From: Bacteroidales bacterium
GTDB lineage: Bacteria > Bacteroidota > Bacteroidia > Bacteroidales > Paludibacteraceae
DNA: 55,824 nt
Reading direction: 5' to 3'
Assembly (NCBI GenBank): GCA_012519425.1
Contig: JAAYQF010000029.1
Span: 1-55,824, forward strand
A model generated the notes under the pieces. That model had not been told where the DNA came from, did no database searches, and saw nothing but the letters and a program-made list of their open reading frames with translations. Below, one piece after another: positions 44,342 through 53,426 of this stretch. A program made the position numbers and the translations under genes. Each line of letters begins with the position of its first letter. Positions within the stretch are counted from its first letter, which is position 1.

Positions 44342-47300
44342 ATGAAAACACGAAAATTCATTTTGTTTTTATGTATTTTACAGATACAAGCTGTTATTGT
44401 TGCACAAAATAATTGGTATGTCAAAGCAACAGGTACGTCTTCAGAAAACAGCGGTGTAAACTGGGAAAGTGCGATTTCACTCAATGACGCGCTGGCCCGT
44501 TCATCGGAGGGTGATTCTATTCATATTGCAGCGGGAACATACATACCACAAATTTTATTAACCAATGGTAGGGTTGAGAGGGAAAAATGTTTTGAAATTA
44601 AAAATAACATTGCTCTTATTGGAGGTTATCCTGCCGATGCCTCTGGCCATGTTCAATCAGAACCTACTATGCATCATACAATATTAAGCGGTCAGTTAAA
44701 CTCTGAACTGAATGCTTACCACGTATTGGTAATAACTGCCGCACCGAAAAGAGACAAGTCTGTGAAATTATCGGGTCTGATTGTTCGTGATGGAATAGCC
44801 GATAATACACGTAGGACAACTATTGATAATATTGTTTATCAGCAGGGTGTTGGAGGTGGACTTATCACTGAAAGGGGAAATGTAGATATCTCCGATTGTG
44901 TTTTCACAAATAATAAAGCCTTTGACGGTGCCGGATGCTGGATTCAGAACGCAACACTGAATGTCCGGAATTCGAAAATCATCGGCAATTCCACTTCCAG
45001 GGGGAAAGCAGGAGGAATTTACCTGAACCGGGTTTCATTTAATATGGAACAGGTAATCGTTTCAGACAATTTTGCAGAAACCGATGGAGGGGGCATTTAC
45101 CTGGTTGGTTCCAATGGTTATGTCAATCAGGGACTCATTGTCGGAAATACGGTTAACAATAGTGCGGGTGGTGTTTTAGCAGCTGCTTCATCTACCGTTT
45201 ATTTGCACAATGTTACGATAGGACATAACGAAGCAAAAACAAACGGAGGAATCTTGCTTGAAAACACCTTTATGTCAATGGCTAATAGCACAATTGCAGA
45301 AAATACTGCCTTTGAGAGTGGAGGTGCAGGTGGTATTAGTGACAACTCTCGAATTGAGGCAACAAGTTCAACCATTACCCGAAATAGTGCTCACAACAGT
45401 GCCGGTGGATTTATAATGGGAGGAAACGGTGTTCTAAACTGTTATAATTCAATTTTATCCGGAAATGGTGTCGAAATCGAAGTTGTGACCGGAACAATAT
45501 CGACGTCCAAGTTTTACCAATCGATTTTTGACACACAATATTACAACGTCAATGGAAAACCCGATAGCCAAATATCTTTTGATGCGGATATCATGTTGGA
45601 CTCTCTTAGAGACAACGGGGGTTTTACCCCAACATGTAAAATACTTCATCCCGAAACGAATCCTGTCAATACCGAAGGATTGACACTTTCCGAAATGACC
45701 CTGTTGGCAAGCCGATACGGGTTGCCTGGTTTTGTATTTCTTAAAGATCAACGAGGAAAGGACAGATTAACCAGCAACATTGCCATTGGTGCATATCAAG
45801 ATTCAGTTTTTACACGACCCATTCATCCTGATTTCTGGCACTTCATCATCTATGGACAAAGTTTGGCTGAGGGATATCAATCATATCCCTCAATAACATC
45901 GGAGCCGGTTCCCAACAACTATATGATAGGGAGCAATGTCTGTATTAACAATGGGAATAGAAACTTCAATCAAATTGCTCCTTTATTTTCATCTCCCACT
46001 CCGGATGATGTAGAACGGAACTTCACAAGATCGTGGACCGACGCATCAAAATGTGAAAACTCCGTTGTTGGTGCTGCCAATCATATACAAAACAAACTTA
46101 CCCAACCGATTTCAATTTTAGCTACCTCCTGTGCCACCGGAGGTAAAACAATAGAAGAACTCTCAAAGCACAGCCAACGATCACCCTATTATTATCATCG
46201 TGATTTTATAAAAAGCATCAGTAGCGCAGCTTCTTTCATTAAAAGAAACAATTATAACATTGAATGTCCGGCTATTTTTTGGATACAGGGAGAACAAAAT
46301 TACTCACGAAATCAACCTGGTTTAATAACCCTTAATGGTAGTACAACAGATAAGTCGGAATACAAAAATCTGATGTTAACACTAAAGAATGATATGCAAT
46401 CGGATATCATGAGCTTATACGGTCAACAGGAAAAACCTCTGTTTATTACTTATCAGGTTGGAGGGAAGTACATCAAGGGATTTGAACAAAACATAGCGAT
46501 GGCACAACTCGAAGCCTCTAATCAGGAAGCAGATATCATATGTGCCGGACCTGTATATTTGATGACCGATCGGGATGCAGGTCATTTAGATCCAAATGGT
46601 TATCGATGGTTCGGAGAAATGTTGGCCAAGGTTTTTTATAAAACCTATATTGAAAAAGAAACATTTACGCCCTTGCAACCTTCAAAAATTACCAAAGAGA
46701 ATAATCATACATTGCGGATTGATTATCTGGTACCCTGCAAACCACTTGTTTTAGACACCCTGTTGGTTGCTTTTGAGAAAGATTTCGGTTTCGCTATAAA
46801 AAATAATGGTTCATTGGTAAACATAAACTCCGTCACTTTACACGAAAATGGCGAAAGTGTTTTAATTTCTTGTTTTGACGAACTTAACGGAGATATTGAA
46901 ATTGCCTATGCCGGACAGGACGTATTGGGACATGGAAATCTTCGCGATAGTGACCCCTATCAATCTATCTATACCTACGTCGATTTGGATGGTAAAGACG
47001 AAAATGGTGAATATATTTTTGAGCATGATGCCAACAACACGTCATTACATCCACGATATGAACCTCGCGATGAGAACGGAGTTATTTATGGAAAACCATA
47101 TCCTTTGTTTAATTTCAGCACACATTTTTATTATAAGTTACCGGCGGGAGCAACGGAATTAATTCCACCAAGCTTATTAGATAACACAGATATTCCGGCT
47201 GTAAAAGAGAATTCATCTGCTGTAAAGTTAATTCATCATGATTATTGTCAAATACAGATATCAGGAGACTGGAGGCATGCACATTTTTATGATGTATCCG

Positions 47301-47428
47301 GAAAATTATGTCAGGAAACAACAAATAACACAGGTATTATCAATACTGGCTCATTGGTTACCGGAATTTATATCATACAAGTTTTTGAGAATAACAATAT
47401 ATATAATTTAAAATATCTACGTTTATAA
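44342..47428 (+). CDS. Beta-helix protein fused to a SASA-type esterase, with T9SS domain
   Basis: This is a 1028-residue secreted protein. Residues about 22-485 form a right-handed parallel beta-helix (repeated G-G-G/A-G-G-I patterns, pectin-lyase-like fold). Residues about 495-780 form an SGNH/SASA (sialate O-acetylesterase-like) esterase with Ser507 (Y-G-Q-S-L-A-E-G), the G-E-Q-N block, and D-A-G-H-L-D-P-N-G-Y carrying His748. The last 65 residues are a T9SS sorting domain (T-G-I-Y-I-I-Q-V-F). The esterase should remove acyl groups from a glycan or related substrate; the helix probably binds or cleaves it, but no lyase residues can be assigned. Confidence 0.85.
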   Translation: MKTRKFILFLCILQIQAVIVAQNNWYVKATGTSSENSGVNWESAISLNDALARSSEGDSIHIAAGTYIPQILLTNGRVEREKCFEIKNNIALIGGYPADASGHVQSEPTMHHTILSGQLNSELNAYHVLVITAAPKRDKSVKLSGLIVRDGIADNTRRTTIDNIVYQQGVGGGLITERGNVDISDCVFTNNKAFDGAGCWIQNATLNVRNSKIIGNSTSRGKAGGIYLNRVSFNMEQVIVSDNFAETDGGGIYLVGSNGYVNQGLIVGNTVNNSAGGVLAAASSTVYLHNVTIGHNEAKTNGGILLENTFMSMANSTIAENTAFESGGAGGISDNSRIEATSSTITRNSAHNSAGGFIMGGNGVLNCYNSILSGNGVEIEVVTGTISTSKFYQSIFDTQYYNVNGKPDSQISFDADIMLDSLRDNGGFTPTCKILHPETNPVNTEGLTLSEMTLLASRYGLPGFVFLKDQRGKDRLTSNIAIGAYQDSVFTRPIHPDFWHFIIYGQSLAEGYQSYPSITSEPVPNNYMIGSNVCINNGNRNFNQIAPLFSSPTPDDVERNFTRSWTDASKCENSVVGAANHIQNKLTQPISILATSCATGGKTIEELSKHSQRSPYYYHRDFIKSISSAASFIKRNNYNIECPAIFWIQGEQNYSRNQPGLITLNGSTTDKSEYKNLMLTLKNDMQSDIMSLYGQQEKPLFITYQVGGKYIKGFEQNIAMAQLEASNQEADIICAGPVYLMTDRDAGHLDPNGYRWFGEMLAKVFYKTYIEKETFTPLQPSKITKENNHTLRIDYLVPCKPLVLDTLLVAFEKDFGFAIKNNGSLVNINSVTLHENGESVLISCFDELNGDIEIAYAGQDVLGHGNLRDSDPYQSIYTYVDLDGKDENGEYIFEHDANNTSLHPRYEPRDENGVIYGKPYPLFNFSTHFYYKLPAGATELIPPSLLDNTDIPAVKENSSAVKLIHHDYCQIQISGDWRHAHFYDVSGKLCQETTNNTGIINTGSLVTGIYIIQVFENNNIYNLKYLRL

Positions 47429-47472
47429 ATCAGAAACATTCAATTTCAAACAATTTAAAATTCAAACACATC

Positions 47473-48231
47473 ATGAAAAAGAAATTTACACTTATCTTTT
47501 TGGTCATTTTCACTTGCTTATATGGTCAAAATACTGAATTTATAAGTATCACTCTTGATTCGGATCAATACAAACAACTTGAACAGCACTTTGCGGAAAA
47601 AGAAAAAGCAAAAATGCGATCAACTGATTGGGCGCGTTTCTATCGATACGAAGCTATGAACGATTCGATGCAGAAACCCGCCAAGGTGGTTTTTCTGGGA
47701 AATTCAATTACTGAAGGGTGGTATAGACAACATCCGGAATTTTTTATTGAAAATGGGTTTACCGCTCGTGGAATCGGTGGACAAACAACCAGTCATATGC
47801 TCGCTCGTTTTCAGGCGGATGTCATTGATCTGAAACCCAAGATGGTTGTTATCATGGCCGGAACCAACGACATTGCCCGTAATAACGGCATTATCAGCCA
47901 TAAGCATATCATGCAAAACATCAAATCGATGTGTGAGTTGGCTCAGTTTCACAAAATAAAACCGGTATTGTGCTCCATATTGCCTGCCCATGAATTCAGG
48001 TGGAACAAGGAACTAAACCCGGCTGCCGACATTAAATTGCTGAATGATATGATCAAGGCATATGCCGATGCCAATAAGATTCCTTTTGTCGATTACTATT
48101 CGGCCTTAGTAGATGAACGTGGAGGATTACCGGTTGAAATTGCTGCTGATGGCGTACATCCCAACATGGAAGGTTACGCAATCATGGAACCGATTGTGTT
48201 GAAGACTATCCGGAAATATGTAAAAAAATAG
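47473..48231 (+). CDS. SGNH/GDSL-family hydrolase, secreted
   Basis: This 252-residue protein has a signal peptide (M-K-K-K-F-T-L-I-F-L-V-I-F). All four block residues are present: Ser78 (L-G-N-S-I-T-E-G-W), Gly102/103 (G-I-G-G-Q-T-T), Asn132 (M-A-G-T-N-D) and Asp226/His229 (D-G-V-H-P-N). The family includes carbohydrate acetylesterases, platelet-activating-factor acetylhydrolases and lysophospholipases, any of which would suit an acylated phosphoester substrate. It closes the locus, 44 bases after the esterase fusion, and faces argC. Confidence 0.93.
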   Translation: MKKKFTLIFLVIFTCLYGQNTEFISITLDSDQYKQLEQHFAEKEKAKMRSTDWARFYRYEAMNDSMQKPAKVVFLGNSITEGWYRQHPEFFIENGFTARGIGGQTTSHMLARFQADVIDLKPKMVVIMAGTNDIARNNGIISHKHIMQNIKSMCELAQFHKIKPVLCSILPAHEFRWNKELNPAADIKLLNDMIKAYADANKIPFVDYYSALVDERGGLPVEIAADGVHPNMEGYAIMEPIVLKTIRKYVKK

Positions 48232-48299
48232 CTGGTTTGTTGGGCTAATTCCGAGTATTCCTCCTGAATTAGTCTGCCATGTGTCCTGCTTAAGGACAG

Positions 48300-49274
48300 T
48301 TAAAAACCCGTTGCCTTCAGATTTAATCCCGTTTTTTCATTCAGACCGAACATCAGGTTCATATTCTGAACGGCTTGTCCGGATGCTCCTTTTAATAAAT
48401 TGTCTATGATTGAAACAATCAGTAATTTATCTCCGTGCTTTTCTAAATAAAGAATGGCTTTATTGGTGTTGACTACTTGTTTTAAGTCAGGATTGATGTC
48501 CGTCACAAAAGTAAATGCTGCCTCTTTATAATACGATCGATAGAGCGCATAAGCTTCATCCAATGATAAATCACAGCTTGTATAAGCAGTTACGTAGATG
48601 CCGCGTGTAAAGTCACCCCTGACAGGAATCAGGTTTAATGATTGATTGAAGTCAGGTTGCAGCTCCTTAATGGATTGCTTGATTTCTTTCAGGTGACGAT
48701 GTGTAAAGGCATTGTACATAGAAATGTTACTTTCTCTCCAACTGAAGTGTACGGTCGGAGATGGCTTTACGCCGGCACCGGTAGAGCCGGTAATGGCGTG
48801 GATATGGACTTCGTCTTTCAGCAAAGCTTTGGATGCTAATGGGAGTAAAGCGATTTCAATGCCGGTAGCAAAACATCCGGGATTGGCTAAGTGTTGAGCT
48901 TGCTTGATTTCTTTTTTATATAGTTCCGGTAAACCATACACAAAATCATGACTCTTGTCTTTTGCACGGTAGTCAGTCGACAAGTCGATAATTTTTACCT
49001 TTTGCGGTATTTTATTCGTTTCAATAAATTTCTTGCTATCGCCGTGAGCAGAACATAAAAACAGCATATCTATCGCATGTAAAGCCAGTTCAGAGGTAAA
49101 GAATAAATCTGTTTCACCTGTTAATCCGCTGTGAACCTCAGAGATATGGTTGTCTGCATTGCTGCTGCTGTGCACAAATACAATCTCTGCATTCGGATGA
49201 TTCAACAAAATTCTCAGCAATTCGCCTGCAGTATAGCCGGCACCACCAATCACACCAATTTTTATCTTTTGCAT
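48300..49274 (-). CDS. argC: N-acetyl-gamma-glutamyl-phosphate reductase
   Basis: It makes N-acetylglutamate semialdehyde (or the N-succinyl analogue used in Bacteroides) in arginine synthesis. Length is 324 residues. The Rossmann start is G-V-I-G-G-A-G-Y-T-A-G-E, and the catalytic Cys134 is in A-N-P-G-C-F-A-T-G. The later G-S-T-G-A-G-V-K-P and H-R-H motifs are present. It stands alone here; other arg genes are outside the window. Whether the substrate is acetyl or succinyl cannot be decided from this gene alone. Confidence 0.94.
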   Translation of the reverse strand: MQKIKIGVIGGAGYTAGELLRILLNHPNAEIVFVHSSSNADNHISEVHSGLTGETDLFFTSELALHAIDMLFLCSAHGDSKKFIETNKIPQKVKIIDLSTDYRAKDKSHDFVYGLPELYKKEIKQAQHLANPGCFATGIEIALLPLASKALLKDEVHIHAITGSTGAGVKPSPTVHFSWRESNISMYNAFTHRHLKEIKQSIKELQPDFNQSLNLIPVRGDFTRGIYVTAYTSCDLSLDEAYALYRSYYKEAAFTFVTDINPDLKQVVNTNKAILYLEKHGDKLLIVSIIDNLLKGASGQAVQNMNLMFGLNEKTGLNLKATGF

Positions 49275-49524
49275 ATTGTTGTTTTTATAATTTAAATACG
49301 ATTTTACTATGAATTTTCAGTGAAGCTCATTTGAAGAACATTGCGGACAGTATGAACAAAACCTGAGAATTTTTTTCTTCAACAGACATCTCTATGTTTC
49401 AGTTCACAAATATATAAAATACGGCTCAAATATCACATATATTAAGTTTTGTTTTTTATGCTGAGTCATAATGGGAATACAGCGTTGAGATATTGTAGAA
49501 TCAGAAAGAATTTTTTACAAAAAA

Positions 49525-49556
49525 TTTGTAATGTAGAAAAAAACGGCTTATATTTG
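49525..49556 (+). promoter_or_regulatory. Promoter of tRNA-Phe
   Basis: TTTG (49525-49528), 20 bases, TATATTTG (49549-49556), 16 bases before the tRNA; a full match to the Bacteroidota consensus. The rest of the 297-base gap after argC (49275-49524) is AT-rich with nothing recognisable. Confidence 0.75.
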
Positions 49557-49571
49557 CAGCCGCTTAGCGAA

Positions 49572-49644
49572 GGTGCCATAGCTCAGTTGGTAGAGCAAAG
49601 GACTGAAAATCCTTGTGTCCCTCGTTCGATTCGTGGTGGCACCA
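49572..49644 (+). tRNA. tRNA-Phe (anticodon GAA)
   Basis: Acceptor GGTGCCA pairs with TGGCACC, D arm GCTC..GAGC, anticodon arm AGGAC-TGAAAAT-like loop with GAA, T arm with GTTCGATTC. CCA is not encoded. A promoter box precedes it and a terminator follows, so it is its own unit. Confidence 0.96.
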
Positions 49645-49646
49645 CA

Positions 49647-49684
49647 AAAAAGCACTTCAAACAGAAACGGTTTGAAGTGCTTTT
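49647..49684 (+). terminator. Terminator of tRNA-Phe
   Basis: GCACTTCAAAC-agaaacg-GTTTGAAGTGC with extra A:T pairs gives a 15-bp stem and a T run. It may also work from the other side for the epimerase transcript. Confidence 0.9.
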
Positions 49685-49718
49685 CTTATGTAACAGAATA
49701 AATGAACATGTTTCTTAT

Positions 49719-50807
49719 CTACAAACAGTTGTATTCTTTATACCATTTAACAAATTCTCTCAATCCATCGGTTAATTTTGTACTTGGACGGTAATCAAAT
49801 TTCCTTTCGAGGTCAGATACATCAGAAAAAGTATGTTGCACATCGCCGGCTTGCATGGGCAAAAATGTCTTAATAGCTTCTTTGCCAAAAGCGTCTTCCA
49901 AAGCTTTTACATAGTCTGTTAGTTGAACAGGAGAAGAATTTCCGATATTGTAGATGCGATAGGGTGCAGATGAACAGGCGGGGTCGGGGGAGTTTGAATC
50001 CCATGTAGCACCCTTATTTGCAGGTCGATTGATAATCCGCACAACGCCTTCAATTACATCATCGATATAGGTGAAGTCACGAGCCATATCACCATGGTTG
50101 AAAATTTTTATTGGTTTATTTTGCACGATAGCATCGGCGAAAATCATGGGTGACATGTCTGGCCGGCCCCAAGGACCGTAAACGGTAAAAAAGCGTAATC
50201 CTGTAGTAGGTAAATCGTATAAATAACTATATACATGAGCCATCAATTCATTGCTTTTTTTTGTGGCTGCATATAAACTGACGGGATGATTGGTTCCTTC
50301 ATGGGTTGAAAAGGGCAGTTTCGTGTTTAGACCATATACACTGCTGGAGCTGGCATAAACTAAATGCTTGACATCGTGATTTTTAGCACACTCCAAAATA
50401 TTGGTAAACCCCACGATATTACTGTTGATATAGGCCATCGGACACTCTAGAGAATACCTCACTCCAGCCTGTGCAGCGAGATGACAAATGTGGTCGAATT
50501 GGTATGTGTCAAACAACTGTTGTATGCCGACTTCATCTTCAAGGTTCATCAGGATGAAAGAGAATTTATCATATAATGAGCTTACAACCGACGTGTTGCA
50601 CTGAATGTCGTTTCTTTCTATTCCCAACTCTTTCAAGCGTGCATATTTCAGATTGACATCATAATAATTATTGATATTATCCAAGCCAACTACCTGCCAG
50701 TCTTCGTGCAACAATCTTTTTGCCAGATGAAAGCCGATGAAACCGGCAACACCTGTTACTAAAATAAGAGATTTGCTGTTTGGTGAGGGATAGATGGAAG
50801 TAGCCAT
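49719..50807 (-). CDS. NAD-dependent epimerase, UDP-glucuronate 4-epimerase-like
   Basis: This extended short-chain dehydrogenase of 362 residues should convert UDP-glucuronate to UDP-galacturonate. The dinucleotide loop T-G-V-A-G-F-I-G is at 18-25, the catalytic triad includes the Ser cluster at 153-155, Tyr179 and Lys183 (Y-A-A-T-K-K), and the substrate motif R-F-F-T-V-Y-G-P-W-G-R-P-D is characteristic of the GAE/WcaG branch. It follows the UDP-glucose dehydrogenase by 24 bases, which supplies UDP-glucuronate, so the assignment is supported by context. Confidence 0.88.
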   Translation of the reverse strand: MATSIYPSPNSKSLILVTGVAGFIGFHLAKRLLHEDWQVVGLDNINNYYDVNLKYARLKELGIERNDIQCNTSVVSSLYDKFSFILMNLEDEVGIQQLFDTYQFDHICHLAAQAGVRYSLECPMAYINSNIVGFTNILECAKNHDVKHLVYASSSSVYGLNTKLPFSTHEGTNHPVSLYAATKKSNELMAHVYSYLYDLPTTGLRFFTVYGPWGRPDMSPMIFADAIVQNKPIKIFNHGDMARDFTYIDDVIEGVVRIINRPANKGATWDSNSPDPACSSAPYRIYNIGNSSPVQLTDYVKALEDAFGKEAIKTFLPMQAGDVQHTFSDVSDLERKFDYRPSTKLTDGLREFVKWYKEYNCL

Positions 50808-50831
50808 TAATTTAGATTAATAGGTTTATAA

Positions 50832-52172
50832 TCATTTCACGCCAATCCCCGAATAGTCGAACCCTAACTCCCTCAATTCGTTTGGGTCATATATATTGCG
50901 ACCGTCGATTACAAAGGCTTTGTTCATTGATTTTTTAATAACACGCCAACTGGGCATACGAAATTCCTTCCATTCCGTTACCAACAACAGGGCATCGGCA
51001 TTTAATGCAGCGTCATATACATCTGTTGCATAGTAGATGTTTTCAATGGGTAAATGTGATAGTCTGTGTTTTACAGTTTCTTGGGCGGTTTTTATGGCAA
51101 CCGGATCGAATACCCGTATAAGGGCACCGGCTTCCAGTAAAAGTTCTATCAGGACCAAAGAAGTGGCTTCACGTACATCATCGGTGTTGGGTTTAAAGGA
51201 CAAGCCCCAGAGTGCTATCGTTTTACCCTGTAACTTACCTTGGTAATAATGGTGTAACTTTTCAAACAGCACAGTTTTTTGGTAGGTATTGACCGCCTCC
51301 ACAGCCTTGAGGACCTGTAGATCATAACCGACTTCATCAGCGGTTTGAATCAAGGCTTTTACATCTTTCGGGAAACAAGAACCGCCATAGCCACAACCCG
51401 GATATAAAAACTTATTGCCAATACGTGAGTCTGTACCGATTCCTTTTCGTACCATATTCACGTTAGCATCTAACAGTTCACACAAGTTGGCAATATCGTT
51501 CATAAAACTGACACGGGTAGCCAACATGGCGTTGGCAGCATATTTTGTCATCTCCGCAGAACGGATATCCATAAAAATTACGCGGAAATTATTAAGCATT
51601 AAGGGGCGGTATAAACGAGACAATAAATCTTTTGCTTTTTCACTTTCGGTGCCAATAACCACACGATCAGGACGCATGAAATCGTTGATGGCATCGCCTT
51701 CTTTTAGAAACTCCGGATTGGCAGCTACATCAAAAGGTATGTCAATCCCCCGGGTTCTCAGTTCTCCTTGTAAAATTTCTTTTACCAAATCAGCTGTTCC
51801 CACGGGTACTGTGCTTTTGGTAACCAGTAGTATGTATTGTTTCATGTGTTGCCCGATGGTGCGGGCAACTTCCACTACATGTTTCAAATCGGCACTGCCA
51901 TCTTCATCGGGTGGGGTACCTACGGCACTGAAAACAATTTCGACGTCATCCAACACTTCTCTCAGCTCGGTAGTGAATTCCAGTCTTCCTGCTTGCACAT
52001 TGCGCAACACAAGTTCTTCCAATCCTGGTTCATAAATCGGAATAACACCTTGTTTCAAATTTTCAATTTTTTGCTTATCTATATCTATGCATACTACGTT
52101 TGCTCCCATTTCTGCCATGCAAGCTCCGGAAACTAGTCCAACATATCCTGTTCCTACAATAGCGATTTTCAT
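50832..52172 (-). CDS. ugd: UDP-glucose 6-dehydrogenase
   Basis: It oxidises UDP-glucose to UDP-glucuronate with two NAD+. From the ATG at 52172 it has 446 residues, starting M-K-I-A-I-V-G-T-G-Y-V-G-L-V, the Rossmann loop. The catalytic cysteine is Cys266 in G-G-S-C-F-P-K-D-V. The frame extends to 52202, but the added ten residues precede the conserved Rossmann strand and no family member needs them. It is upstream of the epimerase in one operon. No promoter box with TAnnTTTG was found in the 239-base gap before it. Confidence 0.95.
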   Translation of the reverse strand: MKIAIVGTGYVGLVSGACMAEMGANVVCIDIDKQKIENLKQGVIPIYEPGLEELVLRNVQAGRLEFTTELREVLDDVEIVFSAVGTPPDEDGSADLKHVVEVARTIGQHMKQYILLVTKSTVPVGTADLVKEILQGELRTRGIDIPFDVAANPEFLKEGDAINDFMRPDRVVIGTESEKAKDLLSRLYRPLMLNNFRVIFMDIRSAEMTKYAANAMLATRVSFMNDIANLCELLDANVNMVRKGIGTDSRIGNKFLYPGCGYGGSCFPKDVKALIQTADEVGYDLQVLKAVEAVNTYQKTVLFEKLHHYYQGKLQGKTIALWGLSFKPNTDDVREATSLVLIELLLEAGALIRVFDPVAIKTAQETVKHRLSHLPIENIYYATDVYDAALNADALLLVTEWKEFRMPSWRVIKKSMNKAFVIDGRNIYDPNELRELGFDYSGIGVK

Positions 52173-52411
52173 ACGGTTATAATTTGTTTTAATTTGTTTC
52201 AAGTTGTTTGTATGGAGCTCACGATGAACTAATTAATCATTCGCATGAGTGAAATAATAGATTAAATTAGCTCATGTTCGTTTCATACGGTGATGTTTTT
52301 ATTAACAGATAAAATTAAATCAGAAAAATTTATTGGTCAGTTTGCAAAACTCATGAAGTAAAAAAATAACACCTTGGTTTGTAAATTCAAGGCAGGCAGT
52401 AGCTAGAGAAG

Positions 52412-53134
52412 TTAAGAGCTTAGACACTCCTTCAATTCGTTTATCGTTGATTTATTGTTATTAAACACTTCCGGTTTGGGAGGCAGATCTTTGAATGCCT
52501 TGTACACCAAATCATCCCATTTGGGGTTGATCAATACACAGGCAGTAATAAAAATGATCAGAATATCAGTTTTGAAAGAGATATTATCCTGGTACCACAG
52601 TTCGACAGAACCTTTATAAGGAGAGATATGTTCACGGTAAAATGCGTGCTTGTCGCCTTTAGCACTAGATATCCATTTTTCTTCATTACGGAAAATGATA
52701 GATCCTATACCCGTAATACCGGGATGCGTGTCATAGATGCGTTTTTGTACTTCAGGCGGATATTTGTAAAAGTCCACCAGCATTTGAGGGCGTGCTCCAA
52801 CAATTGACATGCTGCCCTGTAAAATATTCAAGAGCTGGGGCAATTCATCAATTTTGGTTTTTCTGAGAAAACGGCGAAAGGGAATGACACGGGCGTCATC
52901 ATCGGTAGAAAGACTATTTTTTCCCCCTCCATCGGAATTTCTGTACATGGTGTTTAATTTGATAATTTTAAACATCTTGTTTTTATAACCTACCCGTTCT
53001 TGGATAAAAAACAACGGATATTTTCCAATAAAGAGAAGGGGAACCAGTATTACAAGTAAAAGTGGAGATAAAATTAACAACGCTGTTACAGATAGCACAA
53101 CATCAAAGACGCGCTTAAAATATTTTTTGTACAT
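52412..53134 (-). CDS. Initiating sugar-phosphate transferase (WbaP/WecP-like)
   Basis: It transfers a sugar-1-phosphate to undecaprenyl phosphate, the first step of a surface polysaccharide repeat. From the ATG at 53134 it has 240 residues. An N-terminal membrane hairpin (V-V-L-S-V-T-A-L-L-I-L-S-P-L-L-L) precedes the catalytic part with K-I-D-E-L-P-Q-L-L-N, G-A-R-P-Q and T-H-P-G-I-T-G-I-G-S. The frame opens at 53188, but the promoter box at 53167-53174 excludes that start. The family's usual Q-V motif after P-G-I-T-G is replaced by S-I-I-F-R. Confidence 0.9.
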   Translation of the reverse strand: MYKKYFKRVFDVVLSVTALLILSPLLLVILVPLLFIGKYPLFFIQERVGYKNKMFKIIKLNTMYRNSDGGGKNSLSTDDDARVIPFRRFLRKTKIDELPQLLNILQGSMSIVGARPQMLVDFYKYPPEVQKRIYDTHPGITGIGSIIFRNEEKWISSAKGDKHAFYREHISPYKGSVELWYQDNISFKTDILIIFITACVLINPKWDDLVYKAFKDLPPKPEVFNNNKSTINELKECLSS

Positions 53135-53166
53135 AATTATTTTCAGGCTTACACTTAAATGCACAG

Positions 53167-53174
53167 CAAAAGTA
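53167..53174 (-). promoter_or_regulatory. Bacteroidota -7 element for the sugar transferase
   Basis: The minus strand reads TACTTTTG, fitting TAnnTTTG, and lies between two possible starts, favouring the downstream ATG at 53134. Confidence 0.5.
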
Positions 53175-53367
53175 GTATATTTTTTCATAAAACATACTAT
53201 TTTCCGGAATTTTTTAATGGAGTGTTTATAAATACAATATAAAACATCTCTTTCACAAACTATTTCTCTTTGGTTGTCATCAATCCTTCATAGTTCCCAA
53301 AGTGTCCCTCAGCCATCAAATTCATTGTTTGGTTGTTGTCTTAAAATATTTTTTCATCAATTTTAAC

Positions 53368-53375
53368 TACCTTTG
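53368..53375 (+). promoter_or_regulatory. Bacteroidota -7 element for the glycosyltransferase
   Basis: TACCTTTG fits TAnnTTTG, 51 bases before the TTG start. No -33 box at correct spacing was certain. Confidence 0.45.
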
Positions 53376-53426
53376 CTCCCTCATAAAATATTCACACTAA
53401 CCGTATAACAATTAATCATCAACGAT

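Noticed and set aside
49275-49330. Arginine-repressor box upstream of argC (TGAATTTTCA near 49310)
   Set aside because: It is a short imperfect palindrome; one copy and no pair, so chance is as likely.
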